A program made the translations under genes and the position numbers. The notes beneath the pieces were generated by a model. The model had not been told where the DNA came from, did no database searches, and saw nothing but the letters and a program-made list of their open reading frames with translations. Positions 1-8,124 of a stretch of DNA of 64,000 nucleotides are shown here, one piece after another. This DNA comes from Rossellomorea sp036867415 (GTDB lineage Bacteria > Bacillota > Bacilli > Bacillales > Bacillaceae_B): assembly GCF_036867415.1 (NCBI RefSeq), contig NZ_JBAJHU010000001.1:434001-498000 (forward strand). Direction: 5' to 3'. Position 1 is the stretch's first letter, and each line of letters starts with the position of its first letter.

Positions 1-264
1 GTTCAAGTCTTCCCGGCGTTTGTTCTCGGTCTTTATTGGAAGCGGCTTGATAAACGATCTGTATTCTGGGGCATGCTGATCGGTGCAATTGTTGCGGGTC
101 TCTTAACGTTCACGGGGCATAAAACCGTATATGGAATCCACGGCGGGGTCATTGGGTTATCCTTGAACTTCTTTATTTGTGTAGCAGGATCCCTGCTGGT
201 CCCTGTTTCAAGCAGACAGTCGATTGCTGAAGAAGAACCGCTGTCTCTGAATGTGAAGGCATAA
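1..264 (+). CDS. Sodium:solute symporter family protein, C-terminal part (5' truncated by window edge)
   Basis: The reading frame is open from base 1 and ends at the TAA at 262-264, so only the last 87 residues are present. They hold two hydrophobic segments, and the start VFPAFVLGLYWKR resembles the end of a core helix in sodium:solute symporters, where a P-A-x-x-G-L-Y/F-W pattern is common. The second helix is followed by a short polar tail. The protein would be a membrane carrier driven by the sodium gradient; the substrate cannot be told. A complete member of this family lies at 49910-51376. The assignment rests on this short tail only. Confidence 0.6.
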   Translation, partial: VQVFPAFVLGLYWKRLDKRSVFWGMLIGAIVAGLLTFTGHKTVYGIHGGVIGLSLNFFICVAGSLLVPVSSRQSIAEEEPLSLNVKA

Positions 265-272
265 GACGAAGG

Positions 273-1520
273 ATGATTCCAGAACATCAACAGATCAGCC
301 GGAATGTCATTAGTGAACCTTGGAGAATGTTACTCTGCCTGCTTCTTGCCCAATTACTTGTTGCTTTTATCGGGAGAAGTGTCGGTCCTTTAGGTGTGCT
401 GATCGGAGAAGATCTCTCGTTAAGTAAATCCCAGATTGGAATGCTGCCTGCCGCCCTTTTCCTGGGCCAGGCACTTTCTTCTATACCGATCGGTTTCGTT
501 GCGGATCAGAATGGATCGAAACATTTATTGCTCCTGATTTCGTTATGTGTAGGTACCAGCTTTATCATCATGACCCTTTCTCATCACTTTTGGTTAGTGC
601 TGCTTCTTGTCGTCATCGGCGGACTTGGGTATGGTGCCATGCACCCTGTTACCAATAGAGGGATCATTCATTGGTTCACACGTACACAGCGGGGATTTGC
701 AATGGGTATTAAGTAAACCGGAATTACCTCGGGTTCAGCATTAGCAGGGCTCGTTCTTCTGCCCCTGGCAGGTATATATGGATGGAGGCATGTCGTAGCC
801 ATTGCTTGTGTTCTTCTCATCATTGGGGGGATTGTCTCTTATTCCTATTATCATGATTCTATCAAGAAAACAAATATGGAGACTCAGAACCTGTCTTCTT
901 TTTATCGCAGCATGCTCAACATGATGAGGAATAAACCACTCATGCTTGTAAGCATCAGCGCCATGGGATTGAGTGGATCTCAGTTGTGTTTAGTGACCTA
1001 TATTGTTATCTTCTGTTACGAATATTTGCATCTTTCCCTTCTTTTATCAGGTGTGCTGCTGGTCATTTCAGAAGTTTGTGGATCAGTCGGAAGGATTGTG
1101 TGGGGAATGATTAGTGACCGTTTATTTAACGGCAGGCGGGTCATGATCCTGATGATGATTTCGGGGATAGCCGGGTTATCGAGTATGACGCTGGCATTGA
1201 TTCCATCGTATACCTCATTTTGGGTCATGATCCCGATTACGATGGTGTTTGGATTTGCCATATCCGGCTTTAATGCAATCTGGATGAATGTCGCAAGCGA
1301 GGTGGTAGACCCTGAATACTCCGGCCTTTCGAGCGGGTTTAGCATTACGCTTGGTTCTATAGGCGTCATTACCCTGCCTCCGATCTTCGGATTCATTGTT
1401 GATCACTTCGGCAGCTTCACTGCAGGCTGGATGATGATCGCCGGCATCATGATACTCGTATTCACACTGTTACTGCTGCTATCCTTGGAGATGAAGGAGA
1501 AAAGAAGTATAGTACTATAA
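273..1520 (+). pseudogene. MFS transporter interrupted by one in-frame stop codon
   Basis: Two open stretches (273-716 and 717-1520) lie in the same frame and are separated only by the TAA at 714-716. Read through, they give about 415 codons, the usual length of a major facilitator superfamily carrier with 12 membrane segments. The first part has the loop motif GFVADQNGSKH, close to the MFS G-x-x-x-D-x-x-G-x-K signature. At the stop the sequence reads MGIK-stop-TGITSG, where many MFS proteins have Gln, so a single C-to-T change (CAA to TAA) explains it. The gene starts 8 bp after the symporter fragment and is followed closely by the flavin-reductase gene. The carrier is probably non-functional unless the stop is a sequencing error or is suppressed. 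The substrate is unknown. Confidence 0.85.
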
Positions 1521-1548
1521 CTGGATTGAGATGGAAGGAGAATGGAAA

Positions 1549-2145
1549 GTGGAATTTAATCCTGCTGAGCTTAATGAAAAGCAAGTTTATAAGTTACTGA
1601 GCGGGTCGGTTGTCCCAAGACCCATTGCGTGGGTGTCTACTATATCCGATGAGGGTGAATTGAACCTGGCCCCGTTTAGTTTTTTCTCAGTAGCTTCAAG
1701 GAATCCTCCTATGCTCTCGATTTCTATTGGCCCTGGTGTAGGGGAGAGAGAAGGAACCGAAAAGGATACCCTGGTCAATATCCGGGGGCAAAAGGAATTC
1801 GTCATCAACGTCGTTCCAACATTTCTCGGCAATGCAATGCAAAAAAGTGCAGAAAATCTTCCGAGCCGCGTCAATGAATTTGAAGCTGCAGGTGTTACGC
1901 CTGTTGACAGCGTCGTCGTACAACCAAAACGAGTTAAAGAAGCACCAATCCAAATGGAATGCAAGCTCGACCAAATCATTCAACTTGGAAGTGACCACTT
2001 AATCATTGGCCGAATGCTGCGTTATCACATAGAAGAAGAGTACTATCTTGGAAACTACAAAATCAACCTGGACAGACTGCAGCCGCTTGGAAGGCTGGCA
2101 GGTAATTATAGTGAAATGAGTTCTTTTTTTCAACTGCCCAGGTGA
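1549..2145 (+). CDS. Flavin reductase family protein (FMN-binding split barrel)
   Basis: The 198-residue protein has the pattern SGSVVPRPIAWVST near its start and NLAPFSFFSVASRNPPM shortly after, both typical of the flavin reductase-like / DIM6-NTAB FMN-binding split-barrel family. Members bind FMN and reduce flavins or serve as partners of oxygenases in the cytosol; the partner here is not evident. An ATG at 1531 is in frame, but the AAGGAG at 1535-1540 sits 8 bases before a GTG at 1549, so GTG is the better start. The gene follows the broken MFS gene by 28 bp and probably shares its transcript. Confidence 0.8.
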   Translation: MEFNPAELNEKQVYKLLSGSVVPRPIAWVSTISDEGELNLAPFSFFSVASRNPPMLSISIGPGVGEREGTEKDTLVNIRGQKEFVINVVPTFLGNAMQKSAENLPSRVNEFEAAGVTPVDSVVVQPKRVKEAPIQMECKLDQIIQLGSDHLIIGRMLRYHIEEEYYLGNYKINLDRLQPLGRLAGNYSEMSSFFQLPR

Positions 2146-2162
2146 AGAGAGAAGGTATGAAG

Positions 2163-2205
2163 GACCAGGTTCCCCTGTCTGTTTGGGCAGAACGAGAACC
2201 TGGTC
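2163..2205. terminator. Hairpin between convergent genes, probable bidirectional terminator
   Basis: GACCAGGTTC (2163-2172) pairs perfectly with GAACCTGGTC (2196-2205). It lies between the end of the flavin-reductase gene and the end of the reverse-strand gene at 2232. The T tract is weak, so termination efficiency is uncertain. Confidence 0.5.
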
Positions 2206-2231
2206 TTATGCTTTTCCTGAATGATCTATGA

Positions 2232-2549
2232 TCAAAACGGATTCTCCCCTCTCAGAAACGGAACAAACACCACATAATTTGAACCGATGAATAAGAGCCA
2301 AAAGAAGACCGATGACATTCTCTGTTTGTAGAGCATACTTTCCTTTACTAACAACAAACCGGCAATCAGCGTGTAAAAAACAAATAAAAGATAAGTGACT
2401 CCAAACCAATTCACCCATACATTCCCAATAAATTGAATGCCGGAACTTTCGTAAGCAGGTTTTAATATGTAGAAAGTGACAAGAAATCCGGCAGCAAGGA
2501 GGGTGAAGAGTTCGGTGAGTTTAAGTAGAGCTTGTTTTATTTCGTTCAT
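2232..2549 (-). CDS. Small integral membrane protein, unknown function
   Basis: The 105-residue protein has about three hydrophobic segments (roughly residues 12-30, 45-66 and 78-97) and no motif I can assign. The start is an ATG preceded by GAGGGG at normal spacing. The gene stands alone, convergent with the flavin-reductase gene. Function is not recognised. Confidence 0.6.
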   Translation of the reverse strand: MNEIKQALLKLTELFTLLAAGFLVTFYILKPAYESSGIQFIGNVWVNWFGVTYLLFVFYTLIAGLLLVKESMLYKQRMSSVFFWLLFIGSNYVVFVPFLRGENPF

Positions 2550-2781
2550 AGAGATCCCCTCGTGGATACGTATTATTTGGTTAATTTTACTATAAATATA
2601 ATGATTGGAAAACCCACCCAGTCTAAAGAGTTTAATTACCCGACTCTCCTCGTTTCTATAGCAAAAACGTGCCGCGTCCTGTCCCCGCCGCTTATTTTCA
2701 TGTCAAAACAATCATTAGACTTCTTAATACATCAACTCCTCCATATATATTTATAGGATTTAAAAAAAGAGGGGGAAGAGG

Positions 2782-3591
2782 ATGAAGAATTTTGAGAGTA
2801 GTGCCGTGTTTGAACATACATTTTGGCTGCAGGTATTAGGGGATCACGCGAGATTTATCCGGGATTCGCTGTATCCATCCCAGACCGATAAAATCAATCG
2901 TGCCAAAGAATTTGTCACAGTGTTTGATCGATACTTAGAATCCGTACGTAAAGGGAATATTCGTGATTTTAAGCAGTTTTCTATGGAAGTAGATGCCGTT
3001 GTAAAGAAAATGCGTGAATTTAAACTGTCGATCATGAAGGATCAATTGCAAGGGAAAGTGGGGATCCATTTATCTCCGACGTTCATCAATCATATGGTGA
3101 ATGAGCTAGAAGAATACTTACTCGTAATCAGTTATTTAAGTAAGGGTGAAGCCCCTCCTGTCTATCATGAGCTGCATCATCATATGCTTTGGCTGCTTGA
3201 TGCCGGCGGCCATGCGGGAGCGATTCATGATGAACTGGATGGCGTAGAAAAAAGGCTGAAAAAGAAAAGCATGGAATTCGGCAAACACTTTGAACAGTTT
3301 TACTTAAAAGCCGTAGAGTTGACCGGATATTTGCGGACAAATTTAAGTGAATTCCCTGCCCTTCACCGCTTTAATCAGGATGTCGAAGTGGAAATGCGCT
3401 TGTTCAGAACCTTTCTTAAAGAAATTGAAGAGATGGAGCTTTCGGAAGAGGTACTTGGGACGCTTTCCGGCTTAATGGCTGATCACATGGCAAGGGAAGA
3501 ATGCTATTATTTGATTAAGTTAGCGGAATCCACTGAAGGAAAGGAGCCGGATTGCGATCCGGGCAAGCCGCGCACGAAAGATCCCTATTGA
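2782..3591 (+). CDS. DUF2935 domain-containing protein
   Basis: The 269-residue soluble protein starts with EHTFWLQVLGDHARFIRDSL and has a second helical half with repeated His, Glu and Asp residues (LHHHMLWLLDAGGHAGAIHDEL). This two-domain, ferritin-like, all-helical layout is that of the DUF2935 family common in Bacillus and Clostridia. His and Glu at repeated positions suggest metal binding, but no function is established. The ATG follows the strong site AGAGGGGGAAGAGG. The gene is monocistronic, ending in the hairpin at 3623-3658. Confidence 0.8.
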   Translation: MKNFESSAVFEHTFWLQVLGDHARFIRDSLYPSQTDKINRAKEFVTVFDRYLESVRKGNIRDFKQFSMEVDAVVKKMREFKLSIMKDQLQGKVGIHLSPTFINHMVNELEEYLLVISYLSKGEAPPVYHELHHHMLWLLDAGGHAGAIHDELDGVEKRLKKKSMEFGKHFEQFYLKAVELTGYLRTNLSEFPALHRFNQDVEVEMRLFRTFLKEIEEMELSEEVLGTLSGLMADHMAREECYYLIKLAESTEGKEPDCDPGKPRTKDPY

Positions 3592-3622
3592 TGAGAGCAA
3601 AGGGTACGTCGACCCATTCATA

Positions 3623-3658
3623 GCAACGAGCCACGGAACCTGTCCCGTGACTCGTTGC
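3623..3658. terminator. Hairpin after the DUF2935 gene
   Basis: GCAACGAGCCACG pairs with CGTGACTCGTTGC with one C-A mismatch. No good T run follows on the plus strand, so it may be a weak terminator or an mRNA 3'-end structure. Confidence 0.5.
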
Positions 3659-3728
3659 AATAATATACTATATACCGCCAGAATTTCAGATGTATAGTTA
3701 GATGAAAACATTGAAAGGGGTTTTCATC

Positions 3729-4304
3729 TTGGACTATACATCTTTTATCATCTATTGTTTTGTTGTGACGTTTACACCGGGACCTACGAATATCGTAATA
3801 TTATCGACAGTACATAATCAGGGATCGAAGAAAGCAATGGAATATACGTATGGGGCAACGATTGCTTTTGGCTTATTACTTGGACTGTCAGCTTTGTTGA
3901 ATACTGTCCTGATTACGGTCATACCTAGAATCTTGATTGGGATGCAGATAATCGGGACCATTTATATGTTATATCTTTCTTATCAAATCTATAAAATGGA
4001 TACAGCCAAACAAACTGATAATAAAACAGGGACGTTTATCTCGGGTTTCCTTATGCAGTTTTTAAATCCGAAGGTGGTTTTATTTACATTGACTGTCATT
4101 CCAAGCTTCGTTCTGCCCTACTATACCGGCATGCCTGCCATATCAGTAAATGTTATAATGGTAACCATCATTGGGTTTCTCGCATTTGTGACATGGGTTC
4201 TTTTCGGAGCGGTCTTCAGGCCCTTTTTACAAAAGCACAGCAGAATTGTGAATGTCATAATGGCATTAAGTTTAGTATATGCGACGGTCATGATCTGGGC
4301 ATAG
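3729..4304 (+). CDS. LysE/RhtB family amino-acid exporter
   Basis: The 191-residue membrane protein has about six hydrophobic segments, the N-terminal motif FTPGPTN and the mid-protein segment FLMQFLNPKV, both signatures of the LysE/RhtB/CadD exporter superfamily. It would export amino acids or related metabolites. An in-frame ATG exists at 3702, but AAGGGG (3715-3720) is 8 bases before a TTG at 3729, and the protein then begins MDYTSFIIYCFVVTFTPGP, which fits the family start. The AraC regulator gene begins 26 bp downstream on the same strand, suggesting that it controls this exporter. Confidence 0.85.
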   Translation: MDYTSFIIYCFVVTFTPGPTNIVILSTVHNQGSKKAMEYTYGATIAFGLLLGLSALLNTVLITVIPRILIGMQIIGTIYMLYLSYQIYKMDTAKQTDNKTGTFISGFLMQFLNPKVVLFTLTVIPSFVLPYYTGMPAISVNVIMVTIIGFLAFVTWVLFGAVFRPFLQKHSRIVNVIMALSLVYATVMIWA

Positions 4305-4330
4305 GAACGTGTTTGGAAGAGGTGAATGAA

Positions 4331-5107
4331 GTGGAACAGTTTATTTATAAGAAGGCAGCTGGAATAACAGCGCTGTCTGCAAGTATCACTGATTTTAAAT
4401 ATAAAAAGCATTATCATCAGGAGTATGCCATTGGTGTGACCTTGCGCGGGATTCAACACTATACCTTGGACGGCGGTGTTCAATTGTCCTATCCGAGCGG
4501 CGTGATGTTATTTAACCCTGAACAGGCACATGACGGGATGGCGTATAATGAGGAAGGCCTCGATTATGTGATGCTGTACATAGACCCGCAGTTGCTTCTG
4601 GAGGTTACCCGGAAAAAGGATATTGTCCGTTTCTCGACTCCCATCGTTTACGATACGGATCTCGAACACCGGGTATTGCGTCTGGCCGATGCCATTGTAA
4701 CCGAACAAAGTGAGGCTTTGTGCAGTGAATTACTTCTGTCTCTCACAGATCACCTTATCCAACCGGAACTTTCCGTAGAATTGAAGAAGGATCACACACT
4801 CATCAGTAAAGCAAAAGACATTCTCCATTCCGAGTCAGGTAATGGACTTAAACTGGAAGAGATAAGTAGAGAACTTCATCTATCAAAATACCAATTCATC
4901 CGATTATTCAAATCCCATACCGGCATCACACCCTATCAATACTTCCTCAGCCGTAAAATCGAACGCGCGAAGCAATCTATCGATAAAAACCGGGATGTGT
5001 ATGCAACAGTCGCTGAATGTGATTTTGTTGATTTGACGCATTTGAATAAACATTTTAAACGAGTATATGGGATTACAGCATTTGAATATATGACGCAGAT
5101 GCATTGA
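4331..5107 (+). CDS. AraC family transcriptional regulator
   Basis: The 258-residue protein has an N-terminal cupin-like ligand-binding half (His-rich KKHYHQEYAIG, PEQAHDGM) and a C-terminal pair of helix-turn-helix motifs, including LKLEEISRELHLSKYQFIRLFKSHTGITPYQY, written here in two overlapping parts: LKLEEISRELHLSK and YQFIRLFKSHTGITP. This is the AraC-binding plus HTH_18 layout. The frame is open upstream into the exporter gene, but GAGGTG (about 4319-4324) points to the GTG at 4331. Its ligand is probably an amino acid or related compound exported by the LysE-type neighbour, which is an inference from position only. Confidence 0.85.
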   Translation: MEQFIYKKAAGITALSASITDFKYKKHYHQEYAIGVTLRGIQHYTLDGGVQLSYPSGVMLFNPEQAHDGMAYNEEGLDYVMLYIDPQLLLEVTRKKDIVRFSTPIVYDTDLEHRVLRLADAIVTEQSEALCSELLLSLTDHLIQPELSVELKKDHTLISKAKDILHSESGNGLKLEEISRELHLSKYQFIRLFKSHTGITPYQYFLSRKIERAKQSIDKNRDVYATVAECDFVDLTHLNKHFKRVYGITAFEYMTQMH

Positions 5108-5135
5108 GGAAAAACAAATCCAGGGAGTGTTTACA

Positions 5136-5522
5136 TTGAAGTTGACCGCTGGAGAGAAAATCCGCTTTGAACGGACATTCACAAAGCAAGTTGTGGAACG
5201 TTTCACAAAAGTATCATTGGATGAAGGGAATCACCATACGAACCCTGATGAACAAGGGAGATTGGTGGTGCAGGGTTTATTAACGGCAACATTACCAACA
5301 AAAATTGGCGGAGATTACAGTGTACTGGCCCGGACCATGAACTTTGAATTCTTGAGACCCGTCTTTACGGGAGATACGATCAGCTGCGAAGTGACCATTG
5401 AACAACTGGAGCGAAAGGATCATAAGAAAGTATCCATCATGGCCGCGTTCCTATGCACAAACCAACACGGTAAACTGGTCCTGAGCGGAAATTTTTCAGG
5501 AGTGATTTTAACAGAGGAATAG
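5136..5522 (+). CDS. MaoC-like hotdog-fold dehydratase/thioesterase-type protein
   Basis: The 128-residue protein reads as a single hotdog domain: a helix containing GLLTATLPTKIGG in the position of the central MaoC helix, then LRPVFTGDTISCEVTIEQL, typical of MaoC-like enoyl-CoA hydratases and related acyl-thioester enzymes. The substrate is unknown. A GTG at 5127 overlaps the AGGGAG at 5122-5127; the TTG at 5136 lies 8 bases after it and is the more likely start. It follows the AraC gene by 28 bp. Confidence 0.7.
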   Translation: MKLTAGEKIRFERTFTKQVVERFTKVSLDEGNHHTNPDEQGRLVVQGLLTATLPTKIGGDYSVLARTMNFEFLRPVFTGDTISCEVTIEQLERKDHKKVSIMAAFLCTNQHGKLVLSGNFSGVILTEE

Positions 5523-5607
5523 TCCGATAGCCCAATTCATTAGCCCGTCCCGGCGTGTCATAACGTACGTTGGTGCGGGTTGTTGAATTTGTTGATGGCC
5601 AGTGTTT

Positions 5608-6090
5608 TTACTTCTTCAAGACCTTTTCAAGCTCAATCTCATCTCTTAACGGAATCCCATCATTCCCTATCAACGGGATTTCCGGTTTTAACTCCCTTGC
5701 TTTCTGTACAGCATTTTTATGTATTTTCACCAACTGGAAGCCTCTCTTTTGGTAGAACTTCAATGCAGACAAATTATCATTTGTCGTGATCAATTTTACA
5801 CGGTCGCATTTGTGTTGAGCAGCTGTGCGTTCAACTTTTTGAAGGAGGGAGGAGCCAATTCCTTTGCCTTCTTCTAAACTATCTAGTGAAATCACCTCAC
5901 ATTCATTCTGGTTTAAGACATAGGTTATCATTCCAATAATTTGGTCTTCCACATTTAAAATGGCAAAGCCGTCCAACGCCGAGCAATCAAATATACCGCT
6001 CGAAATCACCATCTTCGGGCTCCCCCAGTAGGTGGTAAAGAAATTAATGATTTTATTTTTGTGCAGGTTTTCAGATGGTATGATGTTCAT
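5608..6090 (-). CDS. GNAT family N-acetyltransferase
   Basis: The 160-residue protein carries the acetyl-CoA binding pattern EEGKGIGSSLLQKVERTA (Q/R-x-x-G-x-G/A type) at about residues 92-110 and a C-terminal LKFYQKRGFQLV, the usual end of a GNAT domain. It would transfer an acetyl group from acetyl-CoA to an unknown small molecule or protein. It lies 22 bp downstream of the NUDIX gene on the same strand and is probably cotranscribed with it. Confidence 0.85.
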   Translation of the reverse strand: MNIIPSENLHKNKIINFFTTYWGSPKMVISSGIFDCSALDGFAILNVEDQIIGMITYVLNQNECEVISLDSLEEGKGIGSSLLQKVERTAAQHKCDRVKLITTNDNLSALKFYQKRGFQLVKIHKNAVQKARELKPEIPLIGNDGIPLRDEIELEKVLKK

Positions 6091-6112
6091 TTTGATCCCT
6101 CTCTATATATCT

Positions 6113-6556
6113 TTACTGGAATTTCCTTTTTTCTCCGGCTATTAGTTCGGACTCTCGCTCATTTTTAAACAAGGATTGAACAATCAAAGCCGCTTCTCTC
6201 GGTCTAACGTCAATTGATGGCAGTTCATCGATATCCACCCACACCGGCAGGTAAATTCCTCTGTTTCTTTGAACGACTGTGAATTCTTCACCCTGCCCCG
6301 TTCCAAATGTTCCTGATTTCCATTCAGTCAGAAAAAAATATTGGGTTCCGTTAAAGTCCACTTCTGAAATGCATTCTTTCACGTTTACTTCTATCCCTAA
6401 CTCCTCTAACGCTTCTCTTTTTGCACCCTCTGCAGGTGTTTCTCCATCTTCAATTCCACCGCCGGGAAATACATAGTAAATGGATCCATCTCTTATTCTT
6501 TTAATTAAAGCGACTTTATCATGTTCTATTAATATAACAGAGCTTCTGTTTCTCAA
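6113..6556 (-). CDS. NUDIX hydrolase
   Basis: The 147-residue protein contains the Nudix box in GGGIEDGETPAEGAKREA followed directly by LEELGI (pattern G-x5-E-x7-R-E-U-x-E-E-x-G-U). The enzyme would hydrolyse a nucleoside diphosphate linked to another group. An ATG at 6565 abuts the GGGGG tract, leaving no spacing; the in-frame TTG whose first base is 6556 is 9 bases downstream and gives the family-like start MRNRSSVILIEHDKVALIKR. The substrate is unknown. Confidence 0.85.
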   Translation of the reverse strand: MRNRSSVILIEHDKVALIKRIRDGSIYYVFPGGGIEDGETPAEGAKREALEELGIEVNVKECISEVDFNGTQYFFLTEWKSGTFGTGQGEEFTVVQRNRGIYLPVWVDIDELPSIDVRPREAALIVQSLFKNERESELIAGEKRKFQ

Positions 6557-6676
6557 AAACTTCATCCCCCTTACATTTTTTCATCATTTTGTTCCATGGA
6601 GCATTTGTATATATAATTCCATAGAAAGTGGTTTTATTCCTTGTTTGATGGGGGAAGAGCGATATGAATGGAATGG

Positions 6677-7044
6677 ATTGGTATAATTTGTTAAAAGGCA
6701 GAATTAAATTGAATTTAGGCAGGATTAATGCGAATCTTGACAGGAATTGGTCTAAGATCGGCAGTAATAGTGATGTATTCGGCAGGATTATTGTCCGTTC
6801 TGGCAGGATTGACTCCGATTGAAAGCCGTAATGATTGTTGAACATGCCGAAACGGCACTTAGTCGATGAAATTGGCTATTTTGAAGGACCTGAGCAGGTG
6901 AAAGGTCATAATCTAGCCGGTTTCCGCTCTAATTTTGCCGGCATTTGGATTATCCTTGCTGATATAAAGAACTATTTTGCCGATATGAAAGATATTCTTG
7001 CCAAAATGATCAATGATTTAGATTTTTAACATAATGTTCCAAAT
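6677..7044. repeat. Copy A of a 21-bp-phased inverted intergenic element
   Basis: Left arm: GGCAGGATTA-like units start at 6697, 6718, 6739, 6760, 6781 and 6802, always exactly 21 bp apart. Right arm: TTGCCG-like units in the opposite sense have the G of GCC/GCT at 6916, 6937, 6958, 6979 and 7000, with the terminal TTAGATTTTTAAC in the same phase (7021). The ends form an imperfect inverted repeat (ATTGGTATAATTTGTTAA against the complement of TTAACATAATGTTCCAAAT). It fills the space between the divergent NUDIX and gntR genes. Short frames inside encode G-R-I heptads on one strand and L-P heptads on the other; I do not call them genes. Related copies are at 28349, 39724 and 44713. Confidence 0.85.
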
Positions 7045-7134
7045 TACAACACTCGCCACCAAGAAAGTTATTGCCACTTCTCTGAAATGAAGTGTGGCAC
7101 GCATCTCCTCCAACATACTCTATAATATCTAATC

Positions 7135-7172
7135 TTGACAATTTTCGAATCTTTAGTAAAATTGTCTTACAA
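7135..7172 (+). promoter_or_regulatory. Promoter and candidate GntR operator upstream of gntR
   Basis: TTGACA (7135-7140), 16 bp spacer and TAAAAT (7157-7162) form a sigma-A type promoter. TTGTCTTACAA (7162-7172), an interrupted palindrome TTGT-N3-ACAA of the FadR-family kind, overlaps the -10 end and the start region, so it suits autorepression. The same 11-mer occurs at 8057 and, inverted, at 12353. Confidence 0.7.
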
Positions 7173-7213
7173 ATTATATTCGCATAGAGTCTTGTTGGAA
7201 AGAGGGAGAAGAT

Positions 7214-7918
7214 GTGGAAAATTCGAAGAGTATAGATATTAAATCCCTGAGCAGGAAAACGTTATCGAACCAGGTTATTGATGAGATCATCGGGCTGTTG
7301 ACAAGCGGGAAGTTTAAACCAGGGGATCGCATACCGTCTGAGCTGGAATTAATGGAGATTTGTGATGTAAGCCGGCCGGTGATCAGAGAAGCGATGACGT
7401 CGTTGGAAGTGCTGGGGATCGTGAATAGGAAGACCAGAAATGGTACCTTCTTTGCAGAAAAGGTAGGTTCTAAGCCGTTCTCAATGATGTTAGCGCTTTC
7501 ATCCACGGACTTTGTTTCAATTATTGAGACGAGGGTTGCATTGGAATTGGGATTGATTACAATGGCAGCTGAAAAAATTACGGATGCTGACCTGGCGAGA
7601 TTAAGAGATTTGATTGAAGAGATGAGAGGTTTGCCTACGGAGGATTCCTCCGAAGTGGATAAAGAATTTCATAAAGCGATTGCCCTTGCTGCTAAAATAC
7701 CTTTATTTGAGGCGATTATTGACCCTCTGCAAAGCTTCCATCAAAAGGTGCTGGAGCAGATTCCTCTAGAGGATCGTAATTTGGCTCAAACGATCGAGTA
7801 TCATGTGGATATATATAATGCTCTTGAGAAGCGCGATCCAATCGAGGCATACGCAGCGATGTATCGTCACCTTGATTTTGTCAGAAAGAAAGCAATGAAA
7901 AGGTTTAAAGCTGAATAA
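7214..7918 (+). CDS. FadR-subfamily GntR transcriptional regulator of the aldarate cluster
   Basis: The 234-residue protein has a winged HTH in the first 80 residues (LSNQVIDEIIGLLTSGKF, then PGDRIPSELELMEICDVSRP and VIREAMTSLEVLGIVNRK) and a helical FCD-type ligand domain with Asp/His metal-ligand candidates (EVDKEFHKAIALAAK and EYHVDIYNALEKRD). This is the FadR group, which includes sugar-acid regulators. GTG start at 7214 after AGAGGGAGAA. It precedes the UxuA-like, TctBAC and glucarate/galactarate genes and has three candidate operators (7162, 8057, 12353). It is the positional counterpart of B. subtilis GudR (YcbG); the effector is probably an aldarate or a breakdown product, by inference. 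Confidence 0.85.
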   Translation: MENSKSIDIKSLSRKTLSNQVIDEIIGLLTSGKFKPGDRIPSELELMEICDVSRPVIREAMTSLEVLGIVNRKTRNGTFFAEKVGSKPFSMMLALSSTDFVSIIETRVALELGLITMAAEKITDADLARLRDLIEEMRGLPTEDSSEVDKEFHKAIALAAKIPLFEAIIDPLQSFHQKVLEQIPLEDRNLAQTIEYHVDIYNALEKRDPIEAYAAMYRHLDFVRKKAMKRFKAE

Positions 7919-7968
7919 TAATTTTATTGAAATAGTAAACTCAACGAACAATTAATAGGAAGAGCTGC

Positions 7969-8003
7969 CCGAATAAAGAAAATATCTTTATTCGGTTTTT
8001 TTT
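7969..8003 (+). terminator. Rho-independent terminator of gntR
   Basis: CCGAATAAAGA (7969-7979) pairs perfectly with TCTTTATTCGG (7985-7995), followed by a run of eight T. It ends the gntR transcript before the next promoter at 8040. Confidence 0.9.
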
Positions 8004-8039
8004 GTTTAATTTTAATTTTAGAAAATTAAAAATTTTATA

Positions 8040-8097
8040 TTGACTCACATTTTTATTTGTCTTACAATTAAAAACATGAAAATGTAAGCGGATTCTT
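8040..8097 (+). promoter_or_regulatory. Promoter, GntR operator and cre-like site before the UxuA-like/tct operon
   Basis: TTGACT (8040-8045), 17 bp and TACAAT (8063-8068) form a promoter. The operator TTGTCTTACAA (8057-8067) overlaps spacer and -10. Downstream, ATGTAAGCGGATTCT (8082-8096) matches the catabolite responsive element consensus WTGNAANCGNWWNCA at all but the last base, which suggests CcpA roadblock repression in the presence of preferred sugars. Confidence 0.7.
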
Positions 8098-8124
8098 AAT
8101 AAAAGTCAGAAGGGGGACTTTTCA

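Noticed and set aside
2532..2756. 74-codon forward frame between the membrane protein and DUF2935 genes
   Set aside because: No ribosome site and a composition unlike neighbouring proteins; probably AT-rich promoter DNA.
6677..7044. 21-bp repeated units considered as a CRISPR array
   Set aside because: Only about 10 bp per unit are conserved, spacers are about 11 bp, the two arms run in opposite directions and there are no cas genes.
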